The notes beneath the pieces were generated by a model. It searched no databases. It was given only the letters and a program-made list of their open reading frames with translations, and was not told where the DNA came from. From positions 173,984 to 237,983 of the forward strand of contig NZ_JAGSPM010000005.1 in assembly GCF_018139645.1 (NCBI RefSeq): DNA of 64,000 nucleotides, read 5' to 3'. Positions within the stretch are counted from its first letter, which is position 1. The number at the start of each line of letters is the position of its first letter. Shown in pieces: positions 15,471 to 25,033 of this stretch. A program made the position numbers and the translations under genes. This DNA comes from Affinundibacterium baiyunense. GTDB taxonomy: Bacteria; Pseudomonadota; Gammaproteobacteria; Burkholderiales; Burkholderiaceae_D.

Positions 15471-16823
15471 ATGTCTAAACCAGTTTTTACCCATACTCAG
15501 GATCAATTTAAGCAAATTACCCAAGATATGTTACGCATCGCACGTAACAAAGGTGCAACAGATGCGGCGGTAGAAGTGAGTGAAGGTGGTGGATTGTCGA
15601 TTAGTGTGCGCAAAGGCAAGGTCGAAACGATAGAGCAAAATCGCGACAAAGGCATAGGAATCACGGTTTATGTAGGTAAGAAGCGTGGAAATGCTAGCAC
15701 TTCTGATTTTTCTGCTAAGTCTTTAGAAGATACGGTTGAGGCAGCTTATAACATCGCGCGTTTCACCGCAGAAGATGATTGTGCAGGTTTGCCGGACGCA
15801 GAGATGCTAGAAATGCAGCCACGAGATTTGAAATTGTTTCATCCTTGGCTGATCACGGCAGAAGAAGCCATTGAGCTTGCTCGTCGTACGGAGGCAGCTG
15901 CTTATGCGGTCGATAAACGTATCAGCAATTGCGAAGGCGCTAGCGTACATGCGCAGCAATCGCATTTTGTTGCTGCGAATTCGCGTGGTTTCGTCGGTGG
16001 TTATCCTTTTTCACGCCACACGATTTCGGTTGCGCCGATTGCCGGTAAGGGATCGAAGATGCAACGTGATGATTGGTATAGCTCGCACCGTAATCCAAAT
16101 AAAATCGCAAGCCCAGAGGCCATTGGACGCTACGCTGCAGAACGTGCGCTTGCCCGTTTGAACGCACGCACGATTGATACCCGTAAGTGCCCGGTATTGT
16201 TTGAAGCACCTTTGGCAGCCGGACTATTGGGCGCATTTGTACAGGCGGTCTCTGGCGGTGCTTTGTATCGTAAATCAACTTTCTTACTCGATACGCTGGG
16301 CAAGCAAGTTTTCCCGAATCACATTCAAATAGTTGAAGACCCGCATGTTCCGGGCGCAGTAGGTTCGTCTCCCTTCGATGACGAAGGGGTGAAAACCGTA
16401 AAACGCGAGGTTGTGACAAATGGGGTGTTGAATGGCTATTTCCTTTCAACTTATTCAGCACGCAAACTGGGCATGCAAACTACGGGCAATGCTGGTGGTT
16501 CGCACAACTTAAGTTTGACTTCGGATCTGACAAAACGTACTGATCATTTTGCGCAAATGCTGAAAAAAATGGGCACAGGTTTGTTAGTGACCGAGTTGAT
16601 GGGGCAGGGCGTAAATTATGTCACTGGAGATTATTCACGTGGTGCATCGGGTTTTTGGGTAGAGAATGGCGTGATTCAATACCCAGTGGAAGAAATCACG
16701 ATTGCTGGCAATATGCGCGATATGTTTCAAAATATCATCGCGATTGGTAACGATACTCTGACTCGCGGCACCAAAACGACGGGTTCGATTTTGATCGAAG
16801 GCATGACTATCGCTGGAAATTAA
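15471..16823 (+). CDS. pmbA: Metalloprotease subunit PmbA/TldE
   Basis: A 450-residue TldD/PmbA-family protein. With TldD it forms the heterodimeric cytosolic protease that degrades unfolded peptides and matures microcin B17 and CcdA in E. coli; TldE itself lacks the metal site. The N-terminal domain has AAVEVSEGGGLSISVRKGK, and the C-terminal domain has PVLFEAPLAAGLLG and the family ending with GNMRDMF and GSILIEGMTIAGN. It is divergent from darP. TldD is not in the window. Confidence 0.95.
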   Translation: MSKPVFTHTQDQFKQITQDMLRIARNKGATDAAVEVSEGGGLSISVRKGKVETIEQNRDKGIGITVYVGKKRGNASTSDFSAKSLEDTVEAAYNIARFTAEDDCAGLPDAEMLEMQPRDLKLFHPWLITAEEAIELARRTEAAAYAVDKRISNCEGASVHAQQSHFVAANSRGFVGGYPFSRHTISVAPIAGKGSKMQRDDWYSSHRNPNKIASPEAIGRYAAERALARLNARTIDTRKCPVLFEAPLAAGLLGAFVQAVSGGALYRKSTFLLDTLGKQVFPNHIQIVEDPHVPGAVGSSPFDDEGVKTVKREVVTNGVLNGYFLSTYSARKLGMQTTGNAGGSHNLSLTSDLTKRTDHFAQMLKKMGTGLLVTELMGQGVNYVTGDYSRGASGFWVENGVIQYPVEEITIAGNMRDMFQNIIAIGNDTLTRGTKTTGSILIEGMTIAGN

Positions 16824-16920
16824 ACAAGTCACAATCAATCAAAAGCGAGTTGAAAATCGCAATGCACAAATTAGAATGATTGCTTGTGTAATCAATAATT
16901 CATAAAATGCACTGGAAATG

Positions 16921-16957
16921 TAAGTCTGTGGCGACAGATCATGTTCTCGCAGACTTA
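16921..16957 (+). other. Imperfect hairpin upstream of dctP
   Basis: TAAGTCT (16921-16927) and AGACTTA (16951-16957) pair, and inner GCGA/TCGC can extend the stem after a bulge. It lies about 40 nt upstream of the dctP ATG and 98 nt after pmbA. It could be a pmbA 3' hairpin (no T-run) or a dctP leader structure. Confidence 0.35.
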
Positions 16958-16996
16958 GTTTGATTCACTCTTTACACCAATAAAAATGGAGATCGC

Positions 16997-18085
16997 ATGG
17001 AACGTCGTTCGTTTTTGAAAAAAGCAGCTGTAGGCGCAACTGCTGCTAGCGTGGCAGCACCAAGTTTGGCTGCGGATGCATTGCCGACCTTGACTTGGCG
17101 TTTGGCTTCAAGTTTTCCGAAGAACTTAGACACGATCTATGGAGCTGCAGAAACATTTTGTAATCGTGTAAAGGAATTAACGGACGGTAAATTTACCATT
17201 CGTCCATATGCCGCGCCCGAATTGGTGCCTTTTAATGCTGTATTGGATGCTGTCAAAGATGGAACCGTAGAAATGGGGCATACAGCGTCTTACTACTACT
17301 ACGGCAAAGATGCGACATTTGCTTTCGACTGCGCAGTTCCATTTGGCCTCAATTCACGTCAACAGACAGCATGGATGTTGCAGGGAAATGGCATGAAGTT
17401 AATGCGTGAGTTTTTTGCCGAACATAACGTAGTCAATTTTTTGGGTGGAAATACTGGTACTCAAATGGGCGGCTGGTTCCGTAAAGAAGTGAAAAGCGTT
17501 GAAGATTTGAAGGGCTTAAAATTTCGCGTAGGTGGTTTCGCAGGCAAAGTACTAGCGAAGTTGGGCGTGGTGCCAGTGCAGGTGGCTGGCGGTGAGATTT
17601 ACACTTCGCTAGAAAAAGGCACAATCGATGCCGCTGAGTGGGTTGGTCCCTATGATGATGAAAAACTCGGCTTTAACAAGGTCGCCAAGGTTTATCACTA
17701 TCCAGGTTGGTGGGAAGGCGGTGCGCAGTTGTCATTCTATGTTGGTAAAAAAGAATGGGATAAATTACCAAAGCTGTATCAGGCAGCAATTGAAACCGCC
17801 AGCTTAGAAGCCCATGTTCAAATGCAGGCGAAGTATGATGCGCGCAACCCGTCTGCGTTGGCGCGTCTGATGCAAAATAAAACGATCTTAAAACCTTTTC
17901 CGCAGTCAGTGATGGAAGCCTGTTTTAATGCTGCGCAAGAGACTTTCACCGAAGAGGCGGCTAAAAATCCGAAGTTTAATAAAGTGTATGTGGATTGGAT
18001 GGCTTTCCGTCACAATCAAAGTCAATGGTTTAATGTAGCGGAACAAACTTTTGCACGATTTAATATGATGCGCAAGTTGAAATAA
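16997..18085 (+). CDS. dctP: TRAP transporter substrate-binding protein (TakP-like)
   Basis: A 362-residue periplasmic binding protein with a Tat signal (ERRSFLKKAA, then an Ala-rich core ending near LAADA). The body matches the DctP family of the TakP subgroup, which binds alpha-keto acids or related carboxylates with a cation: note AAEWVGPYDDEKLGF, and GWFRKEV and GLKFRVGGFAGKV where the conserved carboxylate-binding Arg is expected. The cognate permeases DctQM lie 2.6 kb away on the opposite strand, beyond a glycosyltransferase gene, and are assumed partners. GGAG about 8 nt upstream supports the start. Confidence 0.92.
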   Translation: MERRSFLKKAAVGATAASVAAPSLAADALPTLTWRLASSFPKNLDTIYGAAETFCNRVKELTDGKFTIRPYAAPELVPFNAVLDAVKDGTVEMGHTASYYYYGKDATFAFDCAVPFGLNSRQQTAWMLQGNGMKLMREFFAEHNVVNFLGGNTGTQMGGWFRKEVKSVEDLKGLKFRVGGFAGKVLAKLGVVPVQVAGGEIYTSLEKGTIDAAEWVGPYDDEKLGFNKVAKVYHYPGWWEGGAQLSFYVGKKEWDKLPKLYQAAIETASLEAHVQMQAKYDARNPSALARLMQNKTILKPFPQSVMEACFNAAQETFTEEAAKNPKFNKVYVDWMAFRHNQSQWFNVAEQTFARFNMMRKLK

Positions 18086-18102
18086 AATAGTTTTTCAAAG
18101 AG

Positions 18103-18140
18103 AAACGCTCGCTAAATTTTCTGTTTAGCGAGCGTTTTTT
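18103..18140. terminator. Rho-independent terminator of dctP
   Basis: AAACGCTCGCTAAA (18103-18116) pairs perfectly over 14 bp with TTTAGCGAGCGTTT (18124-18137), loop 7 nt, and the T-run continues to 18140. It lies between convergent dctP and the glycosyltransferase and may serve both. Confidence 0.9.
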
Positions 18141-18154
18141 ATTGCAAAATTGGG

Positions 18155-20614
18155 TCAAACTTGGCGATTGTGCCAATCAATAATGCTGTGTAAGCGGTTT
18201 GCGATAGCGCGTCCTACCGTATCTGGATGTAATGAGTTTCGTATGTCTAACATCGCTTGCTGACCTAGTTGCTCACGTAATTCAGGCGTATCCAATAGTC
18301 GTTGAATACAACTAGCAGCGTGCTCTATGTCCGCCTCTGCCCATAAGGGGCCTGCGGGATAGGCGCCAATAGTCTTCTCCAATGGTTTAAGTTGGAATTT
18401 GACTGGCATAGAATTTTTCTCTGTCATGAAGTCCATATTGGCAGACCATCCCGTGGCAACCACTGCTTTTCCTAGGTACATCATCTCCGCTGGTGCCAAG
18501 CCGAAGCCTTCTGCGCGATGTAAAGAAATTAGGATATCGCAGCATGATTGCAGATCCCAAGTTTGTTGACGCGTCAAAAAGTCGTCGATCATGACGGTGT
18601 TGGGTAAATCGCTCAAATAATCGCTGAGCTCTTGCGATGCTTCAGGATGTTTATCGCGATTGATCGTTTTAACAACCAAAACCGCATCGTCACGGCCTTG
18701 GGTAGCAAGACGGAAGGCTGCAATGGCTGCTTTCGGGTTTTTGCGGTGTTGATAAGAATGAAAATCATACATTACTAAAGCGAGTACTTTGTTCTCAGGC
18801 AGACCAAAAGTGCTGCGCTTTACATCTGGTGTTGCTTCAAATTGTAGAGCATGTGGAAACACCATGACCGGTACTGGAGATACCGCAGCCACAGCGTCAC
18901 GTACAAATTGGGATGGTACCCAGACTTCATTCAGTCCGGCAAATGCGGCAATATGAGAGGCTGGGATTTGTGGTTGTTCCCAGTGCCAGAAAGCAATTTT
19001 GTAGCTGCTTTTATGATTTAAACTTTGTAAGTGCTTGAACGTATTCTCAGTTTGATCTGCATTTACGTAGAGCAGGTCGATTTCAAAATGCTCTTTAGAT
19101 GCATTTTTCAAAGCCTGTGTGTCGCGCTGTAAATTAGAAGATTGAAAACCAACATCAACCACCGAGTAGGGGACATTAACCGCTGAGCATGCACGAGCCA
19201 GAGAACGAGCGGCTTCACCCACACCTAATTCAGCCGCAATATAGCCAATCAAATTAATCCCGCAAATGGTAATCGGTTTGCGCTGGATTTCGGCTATTTG
19301 TTTTGTTACCGTGTTGAGATTGCTGCTCGCAGTTGCCGTCGGTTTTATTGCCATCGCTAGGGAATCTGTTCTCCCTAAGATATTTTGTAACAGACGCCAA
19401 AGTGGCCAGAATAAGACGCGACGTATCCAACGTGGTTGCTTTCTACTTTCAGGTGAAAGCGCAACACCCAGCAATAAACGATAGTAGCCGCGTGTGGTAC
19501 CGACGATTTGGCGATAGCGTTTTAGTGCATCGGCCTCTGGTTTTCGCCATAAAAAATAATCGTAAATTTTTTCTATACGAGCATTTGTTTCAGGGTTTTC
19601 GGCATCCGTGGTATCTATTGTTTGTGCAAAGGGACTTTGTTTTAAAGCGTTTCTGAAAGCTTCATTTTCGCGAAAGTAAGAACGTGTCTTTTCTGGAATA
19701 GGTCGTCCATCTTGAAAGAAGCCAAAGCCGTAAGGTAGGTTGCGATATTTTTCTATGCCATTATTACGTACAGTTTCACTATATTCCATCGCCAAACGGA
19801 TGACTAATGGATTCATATTGTCCAGCGTATAGCGATTCTGATGTTTGGAAAAAGCTTGTGGATTGGAAGGATTCAGACCACTAAAGTGGAAGAACACCAA
19901 ACGCTCGCCATTGACCGACAATGTTCCATCCGTATTTTTTGTAAAATCTCTTTGTGCCAGATTCCAATAGGCGACGTTATAACCATGGTGGCGCAAAATG
20001 TTGACTTGCTCAAATAGAGTTGGAACCAAATCCATCCAACTTTGATCCACAAAAATGCCACGACTGAAATCAACGACACAGTCACGTTCTAATTTTCCTT
20101 GCCACCAATGCAGAAAATGACGCGTTATCGTTTGATTGCTGATCGCGCAGAATCCCAAATTGTAGGTGCCCGCATTGCGTATTTGTAGTTCAGTCGGATT
20201 TTTATCGTCCGTCATTGGCGCCAATAAATGCGGTGTCAGAATGATGCTAGTGCCACTGGAAAGCAAGTCGCTAATTTCGGTTAAGGGACTGTAAAGATAG
20301 ATATCGGGATCAATATACAAAACTTCTTCGTAACCTGCGTCGAGAAGGTGTTCTAGGGCCCAAGGTTTGACTGCTGTATTCAATTCCAATATGGTGTATT
20401 GAAATGCAAATTCATCACCGAATGGCAAATTTAATTGCGACATGGCCAGCGTAGTGAACTCTTCCTTTAACTCCGAGGCATACGACAAATCAGTATCGAC
20501 AATGACGCAGTAGCGTTCCGCATGCGGATGATGTATTGCGACACTTTGCATTAGACTACGGGCAAAGTGTAGATAGTTATTTGAAACGATAGTGACGATG
20601 GCTTGCTTTTTCAT
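18155..20614 (-). CDS. Three-domain glycosyltransferase (GT-A, DUF4214-like, GT4)
   Basis: An 819-residue protein that appears to join two glycosyltransferases. Residues about 4-260 form a GT-A-like domain with a DPD metal motif at about 102-104 (YIDPDIYLY). Residues about 345-395 (IEKIYDYFLWRKPEADALKRY) resemble the DUF4214 spacer found in carbohydrate-modifying proteins. Residues about 445-815 form a GT4 (GT-B) domain with an AELGVGEAARSLARA start, a KNPKAAIAAF region and the EGFGLAPAEMMYLGK nucleotide-sugar motif at about 702. No signal peptide or membrane segment is seen. It stands without other polysaccharide genes, 111 nt downstream of dctM on the same strand. Acceptor and sugar are unknown; surface polysaccharide or protein glycosylation are both possible. 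Confidence 0.85.
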   Translation of the reverse strand: MKKQAIVTIVSNNYLHFARSLMQSVAIHHPHAERYCVIVDTDLSYASELKEEFTTLAMSQLNLPFGDEFAFQYTILELNTAVKPWALEHLLDAGYEEVLYIDPDIYLYSPLTEISDLLSSGTSIILTPHLLAPMTDDKNPTELQIRNAGTYNLGFCAISNQTITRHFLHWWQGKLERDCVVDFSRGIFVDQSWMDLVPTLFEQVNILRHHGYNVAYWNLAQRDFTKNTDGTLSVNGERLVFFHFSGLNPSNPQAFSKHQNRYTLDNMNPLVIRLAMEYSETVRNNGIEKYRNLPYGFGFFQDGRPIPEKTRSYFRENEAFRNALKQSPFAQTIDTTDAENPETNARIEKIYDYFLWRKPEADALKRYRQIVGTTRGYYRLLLGVALSPESRKQPRWIRRVLFWPLWRLLQNILGRTDSLAMAIKPTATASSNLNTVTKQIAEIQRKPITICGINLIGYIAAELGVGEAARSLARACSAVNVPYSVVDVGFQSSNLQRDTQALKNASKEHFEIDLLYVNADQTENTFKHLQSLNHKSSYKIAFWHWEQPQIPASHIAAFAGLNEVWVPSQFVRDAVAAVSPVPVMVFPHALQFEATPDVKRSTFGLPENKVLALVMYDFHSYQHRKNPKAAIAAFRLATQGRDDAVLVVKTINRDKHPEASQELSDYLSDLPNTVMIDDFLTRQQTWDLQSCCDILISLHRAEGFGLAPAEMMYLGKAVVATGWSANMDFMTEKNSMPVKFQLKPLEKTIGAYPAGPLWAEADIEHAASCIQRLLDTPELREQLGQQAMLDIRNSLHPDTVGRAIANRLHSIIDWHNRQV

Positions 20615-20725
20615 TGTGTAGTTGAATATGTACAGATAAATTGAGGTTTAAAAATACTAATGTTATTTTTTTGTATTTTTTAAATTAGTTATACGGTTTT
20701 TGACTGTCTCATCATTTTTTGTAGT

Positions 20726-22393
20726 CTACAAGCTATGTGCTGGAGATGCTTGGGTATCGCGCATTTCATCCATACCGCTTTCTTTAGGTAAATCAAACGA
20801 AGGTGCAGGCATGTCATCTAAGGGAGTCGTGATATCCAGCTGAATCTCTTCCTTCTTCGCCTCTTGACTATCGACCGAGACTAGGTTGGGAAACGCAATA
20901 ATTAACCCGACCATGATGATCTGCGCAATCACAAATGGTATCGCACCCCAATAAATATCGCTGGTTTTAACGATTTTTGGTGCAACTGAGCGTAGATAAA
21001 ACAAGGCAAAGCCAAATGGTGGATGCATGAAAGATGTTTGCATATTCACGCCTAACAGTACGCCAAACCAAATTAGATTGATCCCCAATTTTTCGGCAAC
21101 TGGTGCTACTAGAGGAACCAAAATAAAGGCGAGCTCAAAGAAATCGAGAAAGAAAGCCAACACGAAAAACAGAATGTTCACCGCGATTAAGAAACCAATT
21201 TGACCACCGGGTAGACTAGTCAATAAATGTTCTACCCAAATGTCACCATTGATGCCGCGGAACACCAGTGCAAATACGGTTGATCCAATCAAAATAAACA
21301 TCACGAAACTGGATAAGCGTGAGGTGGAATCGAGCGCTTGTTTCGTCAGTTTCCAGTTTAAACGTCCATTCATCAGCGCTAAAATGATTGCGCCGAGCGC
21401 GCCCATGCCACCACCTTCGGTAGGCGTTGCTACGCCTAAGAAAATCGTTCCTAGCACCAAGAATATCAATGCCAATGGCGGGATTAAAACAAAAGTGACT
21501 TGTTCTGCCATGCGAGATAGCAAGCCGATTTTGAGTTTTCGATTGATTAAAGCTAAGACAAAAGCGATTCCAATTCCTACACATCCGGCATAAATTCCCA
21601 AGGCATCTTTGGCAATTTCAGGGTGCAGATTTTGATAGTAGTGGCTAAATGCATAGGCTGCGAGACTGCTGATGACGATCAACACAAGTAAAGATGGTAC
21701 ACCACTATTTCCATTTGGCTGACGCAAGTTGCGTGCTTCAGCTGGTAAGGCTGGAACCCATTTAGGGCGGAATAGGGATAGCATCAATATATAGCCCGCA
21801 TACATCATGGTGAGCAGTAGGCCAGGCAAGAAAGCAGCTTGATACATATCGCCAACTGATCTGCCCAATTGATCTGCCATGACGATCAATACCAAGGATG
21901 GCGGAATAATTTGTGCCAAGGTACCCGAGGCAGCGATCACGCCAGAAGCGACTTTTGCATCGTAGCCATATTTGAGCATAATTGGTAATGAAATTAAGCC
22001 CATTGATATGACAGATGCGGCGACTACACCGGTGGTAGCTGCAAGCAGAGCACCAACAAAAATGACCGCATAGGCGACCCCCCCACGTAAAGGGCCGAAT
22101 AATTGTCCTATGGTGTCGAGCAAATCTTCCGCCATGCCTGATCGTTCTAGAATGAGCCCCATGAAGGTGAAAAACGGGATCGCAAGCAAGGTGTCGTTCG
22201 ACATGATGCCGTAGATACGATTGGGTAAAGCTTGTAAGAGTTCCGGTTTGAGTAGGCCTAGTTCAATCCCAACTAAGCCAAAAAATAGGCCATTGGCAGC
22301 TAATGCAAAAGCGACGGGGAAACCGGATAACAAAAAAATGACCAGCGCCGCAAACATAATTGGCGCCAGATTAGCGATCAAAATTGCTTCCAT
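20726..22393 (-). CDS. dctM: TRAP transporter large permease DctM
   Basis: A 555-residue inner-membrane protein, the ion-coupled transport subunit of a TRAP system. The N-terminal half has the typical FPVAFALAANGLFFGL and MGLILERSGMAEDLLDTIGQLFG; the C-terminal half has FLDFFELAFILVPLVAPV and NMQTSFMHPPFGFALFYLRSVAP. It is longer than the classic ~430-residue DctM, with an extra central region and a polar C-terminal tail, as in the TakM/YgiK-like long forms. Its ATG overlaps the dctQ stop (TAATG), so the two are translationally coupled. Confidence 0.94.
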   Translation of the reverse strand: MEAILIANLAPIMFAALVIFLLSGFPVAFALAANGLFFGLVGIELGLLKPELLQALPNRIYGIMSNDTLLAIPFFTFMGLILERSGMAEDLLDTIGQLFGPLRGGVAYAVIFVGALLAATTGVVAASVISMGLISLPIMLKYGYDAKVASGVIAASGTLAQIIPPSLVLIVMADQLGRSVGDMYQAAFLPGLLLTMMYAGYILMLSLFRPKWVPALPAEARNLRQPNGNSGVPSLLVLIVISSLAAYAFSHYYQNLHPEIAKDALGIYAGCVGIGIAFVLALINRKLKIGLLSRMAEQVTFVLIPPLALIFLVLGTIFLGVATPTEGGGMGALGAIILALMNGRLNWKLTKQALDSTSRLSSFVMFILIGSTVFALVFRGINGDIWVEHLLTSLPGGQIGFLIAVNILFFVLAFFLDFFELAFILVPLVAPVAEKLGINLIWFGVLLGVNMQTSFMHPPFGFALFYLRSVAPKIVKTSDIYWGAIPFVIAQIIMVGLIIAFPNLVSVDSQEAKKEEIQLDITTPLDDMPAPSFDLPKESGMDEMRDTQASPAHSL

Positions 22394-23007
22394 TATGATG
22401 GTTCTCCGATTGCTGGATTTGGCAGTTTGTCGCGATTGGCTAATTTGATAGCATCAATTTCTTCTTGCGGTGTTTTTACTTGTTTATCGAAGACGCTTGC
22501 TTCGACTTCGCCACGTAGATAACCGATGCGTTTGATGATTTCAGAAATACCTTGAAGTACCAATAATGCAAAGCCGAGTGGGATGAGAATCTTCGCCGGC
22601 CATTCAATCAAACCACCAGCATTACTCGACATTTCTTGACGCGTATACGCATTGATTGCGTAGGGAATACCTAAATAGAGAATCAAGCCAGCCATAGGCA
22701 TGAGAAAAAATACAAAGCCAAACAGATCGAGCCAGACTTGGGTGCGTTTTGAGAATTTTCCTGCGATCACATCAATGCGTACATGTTCATTGCGACGCAA
22801 AGTATAGGGTGCAGCGAGCAGGAATACTGCAGAGTAGAGATACCATTGCAATTCCATCCAGCCGTTCGAACTGTGATTGACACTGTAGCGGACGATAGCA
22901 TTGCCTGCGCAAATGAGCACGGCTGCTAACAATGCCCAGCTAAGTAGGCTGCCTATTTTGTCGTTGGCAAGGTCTATTTTTCGCGATAGTGCAAGCAAAA
23001 ATCGCAT
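22393..23007 (-). CDS. dctQ: TRAP transporter small permease DctQ
   Basis: The ATG at 23007 is chosen because AGGAG lies 7 nt before it; the in-frame ATG at 23022 overlaps that RBS. The result is a 204-residue protein with four hydrophobic segments and the DctQ landmarks NGWMELQWYLYSAVFLLAAPYTLRR and RIDV. The C-terminal tail is polar. It pairs with DctM (1-nt overlap). DctP is presumed to be the 16997-18085 gene. Confidence 0.92.
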   Translation of the reverse strand: MRFLLALSRKIDLANDKIGSLLSWALLAAVLICAGNAIVRYSVNHSSNGWMELQWYLYSAVFLLAAPYTLRRNEHVRIDVIAGKFSKRTQVWLDLFGFVFFLMPMAGLILYLGIPYAINAYTRQEMSSNAGGLIEWPAKILIPLGFALLVLQGISEIIKRIGYLRGEVEASVFDKQVKTPQEEIDAIKLANRDKLPNPAIGEPS

Positions 23008-23075
23008 GTTTGGTCTCCTCATTTTTATACTCTGATTTGTACTTTGATACGTTCAGATATTGTATTTTGTACTAC

Positions 23076-23135
23076 AATAAAACGTCATCAGATCTTGCTG
23101 CAACTATTGCAATCAAGATGTGATGACGTTTTATT
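23076..23135 (-). terminator. Long hairpin downstream of argH
   Basis: AATAAAACGTCATCA (23076-23090) pairs perfectly with TGATGACGTTTTATT (23121-23135); after one mismatch ATCTTG/CAAGAT pairs inside, and TGCAA/TTGCA closes a CTA loop. The stem has about 26 pairs over 60 nt, with a TTTT run in the 3' arm on each strand. It lies 155 nt past the argH stop and 69 nt before dctQ, so it probably ends argH transcription. It is longer than a usual terminator. Confidence 0.65.
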
Positions 23136-23171
23136 ATTTAAGCAATTATTTGCTATGATAAATGAATATGT

Positions 23172-23226
23172 GAGCGGCTAGTTGTGGATTTGAATGTCCG
23201 TGGATCAAAAACACACAGTAGGCCGC
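23172..23226. other. Second imperfect hairpin between argH and dctQ
   Basis: GAGCGGC-TAGTTGTG near 23172 is nearly complementary to CACACAGTAGGCCGCTC ending near 23226, with one bulge and a mismatch and a loop of about 25 nt. It lies just past the argH stop (23290, minus strand), before the long hairpin. Together the two hairpins occupy most of the 282-bp intergenic stretch. Confidence 0.35.
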
Positions 23227-23289
23227 TCTGATCTTATTTATTATCGATTCAATTAAATATAAATTTATGTGCTGAGTTACTTTATTGGG

Positions 23290-24690
23290 TCAATTTGCAT
23301 TCAATTGTTCACGCAAGCGCGCGATCGCCAATCTAACTTGATTCGGCGCAGTGCCACCAATATGATCACGTGCAGCGACCGAGCCCTCTAAAGTCAGTAC
23401 ATCAAACACATCGACTTCGATTAAATGACTAAAACTTTGTAATTCCGCTAGTGGCATGTCGCTTAAATCACAGCCTCTATCAACGCAAGTGCGAACTGCA
23501 AGTGCAACTGCTTCGTGTGCATCACGGAAAGGCAGGCCTTTTTTGACTAAGTAGTCGGCCAAGTCAGTTGCTGTTGCATATCCCTGCAAAGCAGCAGCGC
23601 GCATCGCCTCTGGTTTGACGGTAATGCCGCTTGCCATATCGGCAAAAATACGCAAAGTATCAACCAGTGTATCGACGGTATCAAATAAAGGTTCTTTATC
23701 TTCTTGATTATCTTTGTTATAGGCCAAAGGTTGGCCTTTCATCAAAGTGAGCAAAGCGATTAGATTGCCGTTCACACGGCCCGTTTTACCACGCGCTAGC
23801 TCAGGCACGTCGGGGTTTTTCTTTTGCGGCATGATGGAGGAGCCGGTGCAGAATCGATCAGCGATATCGATAAAGCCAACACGTGGACTCATCCAGATAA
23901 TGAGTTCTTCAGACATGCGTGAAATATGCGTCATCACGAGAGATGCCGCCGCACAAAATTCAATCGCGAAATCACGATCAGATACCGCATCTAAAGAATT
24001 ATGGCAAACATCGTCAAAACCTAAAGTACGTGCGACACGCAAACGATCAATCGGGAATGTGGTACCTGCTAATGCTGCAGCACCCAAAGGTAGGCGATTG
24101 ACACGCTTACGACAATCCGCCATCCTTTCAGCATCGCGCCCGAACATTTCGACGTATGCCAAAATATGATGACCAAAAGTAATTGGTTGCGCGACTTGCA
24201 TGTGGGTGAATCCAGGCAAGATCGTATCGCTGTGTTTTTCAGCTAAATCCAATAACGCCAAACGCAAAGCTGCAATTAACTCAATGATGTTGTCAATCGC
24301 ATTGCGCATGTATAAACGAATATCGGTAGCAACTTGATCGTTGCGTGAGCGACCTGTGTGCAAGCGCTTGCCAGCATCGCCCACCAATTCCGTTAAACGT
24401 TTTTCGATATTTAAATGTACATCCTCTAAATCGAGCAACCAGGTGAATTGGCCGGATTCAATCTCAGCACTGATTTGCGCCATACCTCGTTGAATATCGG
24501 CATAGTCTTGAGCGCTGATGATTTGTTGCGCTTGTAACATCTCTGCATGGGCGAGCGATCCTTGAATATCGACGGCTGCCATACGGTTATCAAAAAATAC
24601 GGAAGCGGTGTAGCGTTTCACCAAATCGGAGACAGGTTCAGAGAAGCGTGCTGACCAAGCCTCGCTTTTTTTGGAAAATTGTGATGTCAT
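23290..24690 (-). CDS. argH: Argininosuccinate lyase
   Basis: Cleaves argininosuccinate to arginine and fumarate in the last step of arginine synthesis. The protein has 466 residues, the usual length, with the fumarase-superfamily signature [12 protein letters not shown] (catalytic Ser loop), [12 protein letters not shown] and [13 protein letters not shown] [13 protein letters not shown]. It is divergent from the LytS-type kinase gene, as in many beta- and gammaproteobacteria where argH faces algZ-algR. Confidence 0.97.
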   Translation of the reverse strand: MTSQFSKKSEAWSARFSEPVSDLVKRYTASVFFDNRMAAVDIQGSLAHAEMLQAQQIISAQDYADIQRGMAQISAEIESGQFTWLLDLEDVHLNIEKRLTELVGDAGKRLHTGRSRNDQVATDIRLYMRNAIDNIIELIAALRLALLDLAEKHSDTILPGFTHMQVAQPITFGHHILAYVEMFGRDAERMADCRKRVNRLPLGAAALAGTTFPIDRLRVARTLGFDDVCHNSLDAVSDRDFAIEFCAAASLVMTHISRMSEELIIWMSPRVGFIDIADRFCTGSSIMPQKKNPDVPELARGKTGRVNGNLIALLTLMKGQPLAYNKDNQEDKEPLFDTVDTLVDTLRIFADMASGITVKPEAMRAAALQGYATATDLADYLVKKGLPFRDAHEAVALAVRTCVDRGCDLSDMPLAELQSFSHLIEVDVFDVLTLEGSVAARDHIGGTAPNQVRLAIARLREQLNAN

Positions 24691-25033
24691 AGTGGCTGTA
24701 AATTAAGATAAATAGTGAAGCGACAAAAAACGTATGGAAGTTGGCTGTGCGATCAGATTGGTGAAGCTAGTTCACATTAAAGGCGATTGTGTCGCTTTGA
24801 GTGACTTTGTTTGATCATCCCGAATAGAATTGGGGCATTCGACCAACATTTGATGCAGCTCTGGGGCTTCTATCGTTTGTTCTGTAAAAACCAGTGAGGA
24901 TTATACCGCGAGACAAGCTCGGCTTTTCGATTTTGCGGCATATTCTCTTAAGCTCGTTGAATTACATATTAATCACACGCATCACATCTTATCTATTTGT
25001 GATTAAAGTCATCTTAAATAAGCCCCTACATCA
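24691..25033. promoter_or_regulatory. argH / LytS-kinase divergent intergenic region
   Basis: 343 bp without a gene. The clearest element is the inverted repeat TTAATCACA (24969-24977) and TGTGATTAA (24998-25006), 20 nt apart, centred about 46 bp upstream of the kinase ATG. It could be a regulator site or a leader hairpin for the two-component operon. I see no clear consensus promoter. Confidence 0.4.

Noticed and set aside
15940..16461. 173-codon minus-strand frame inside pmbA
   Set aside because: Fully antisense to pmbA, unusual composition, no family resemblance.
24969..25006. CRP-like TCACA / TGTGA pair
   Set aside because: The half-sites are in outward order (TCACA first) and 20 bp apart; a CRP site is TGTGA-N6-TCACA.
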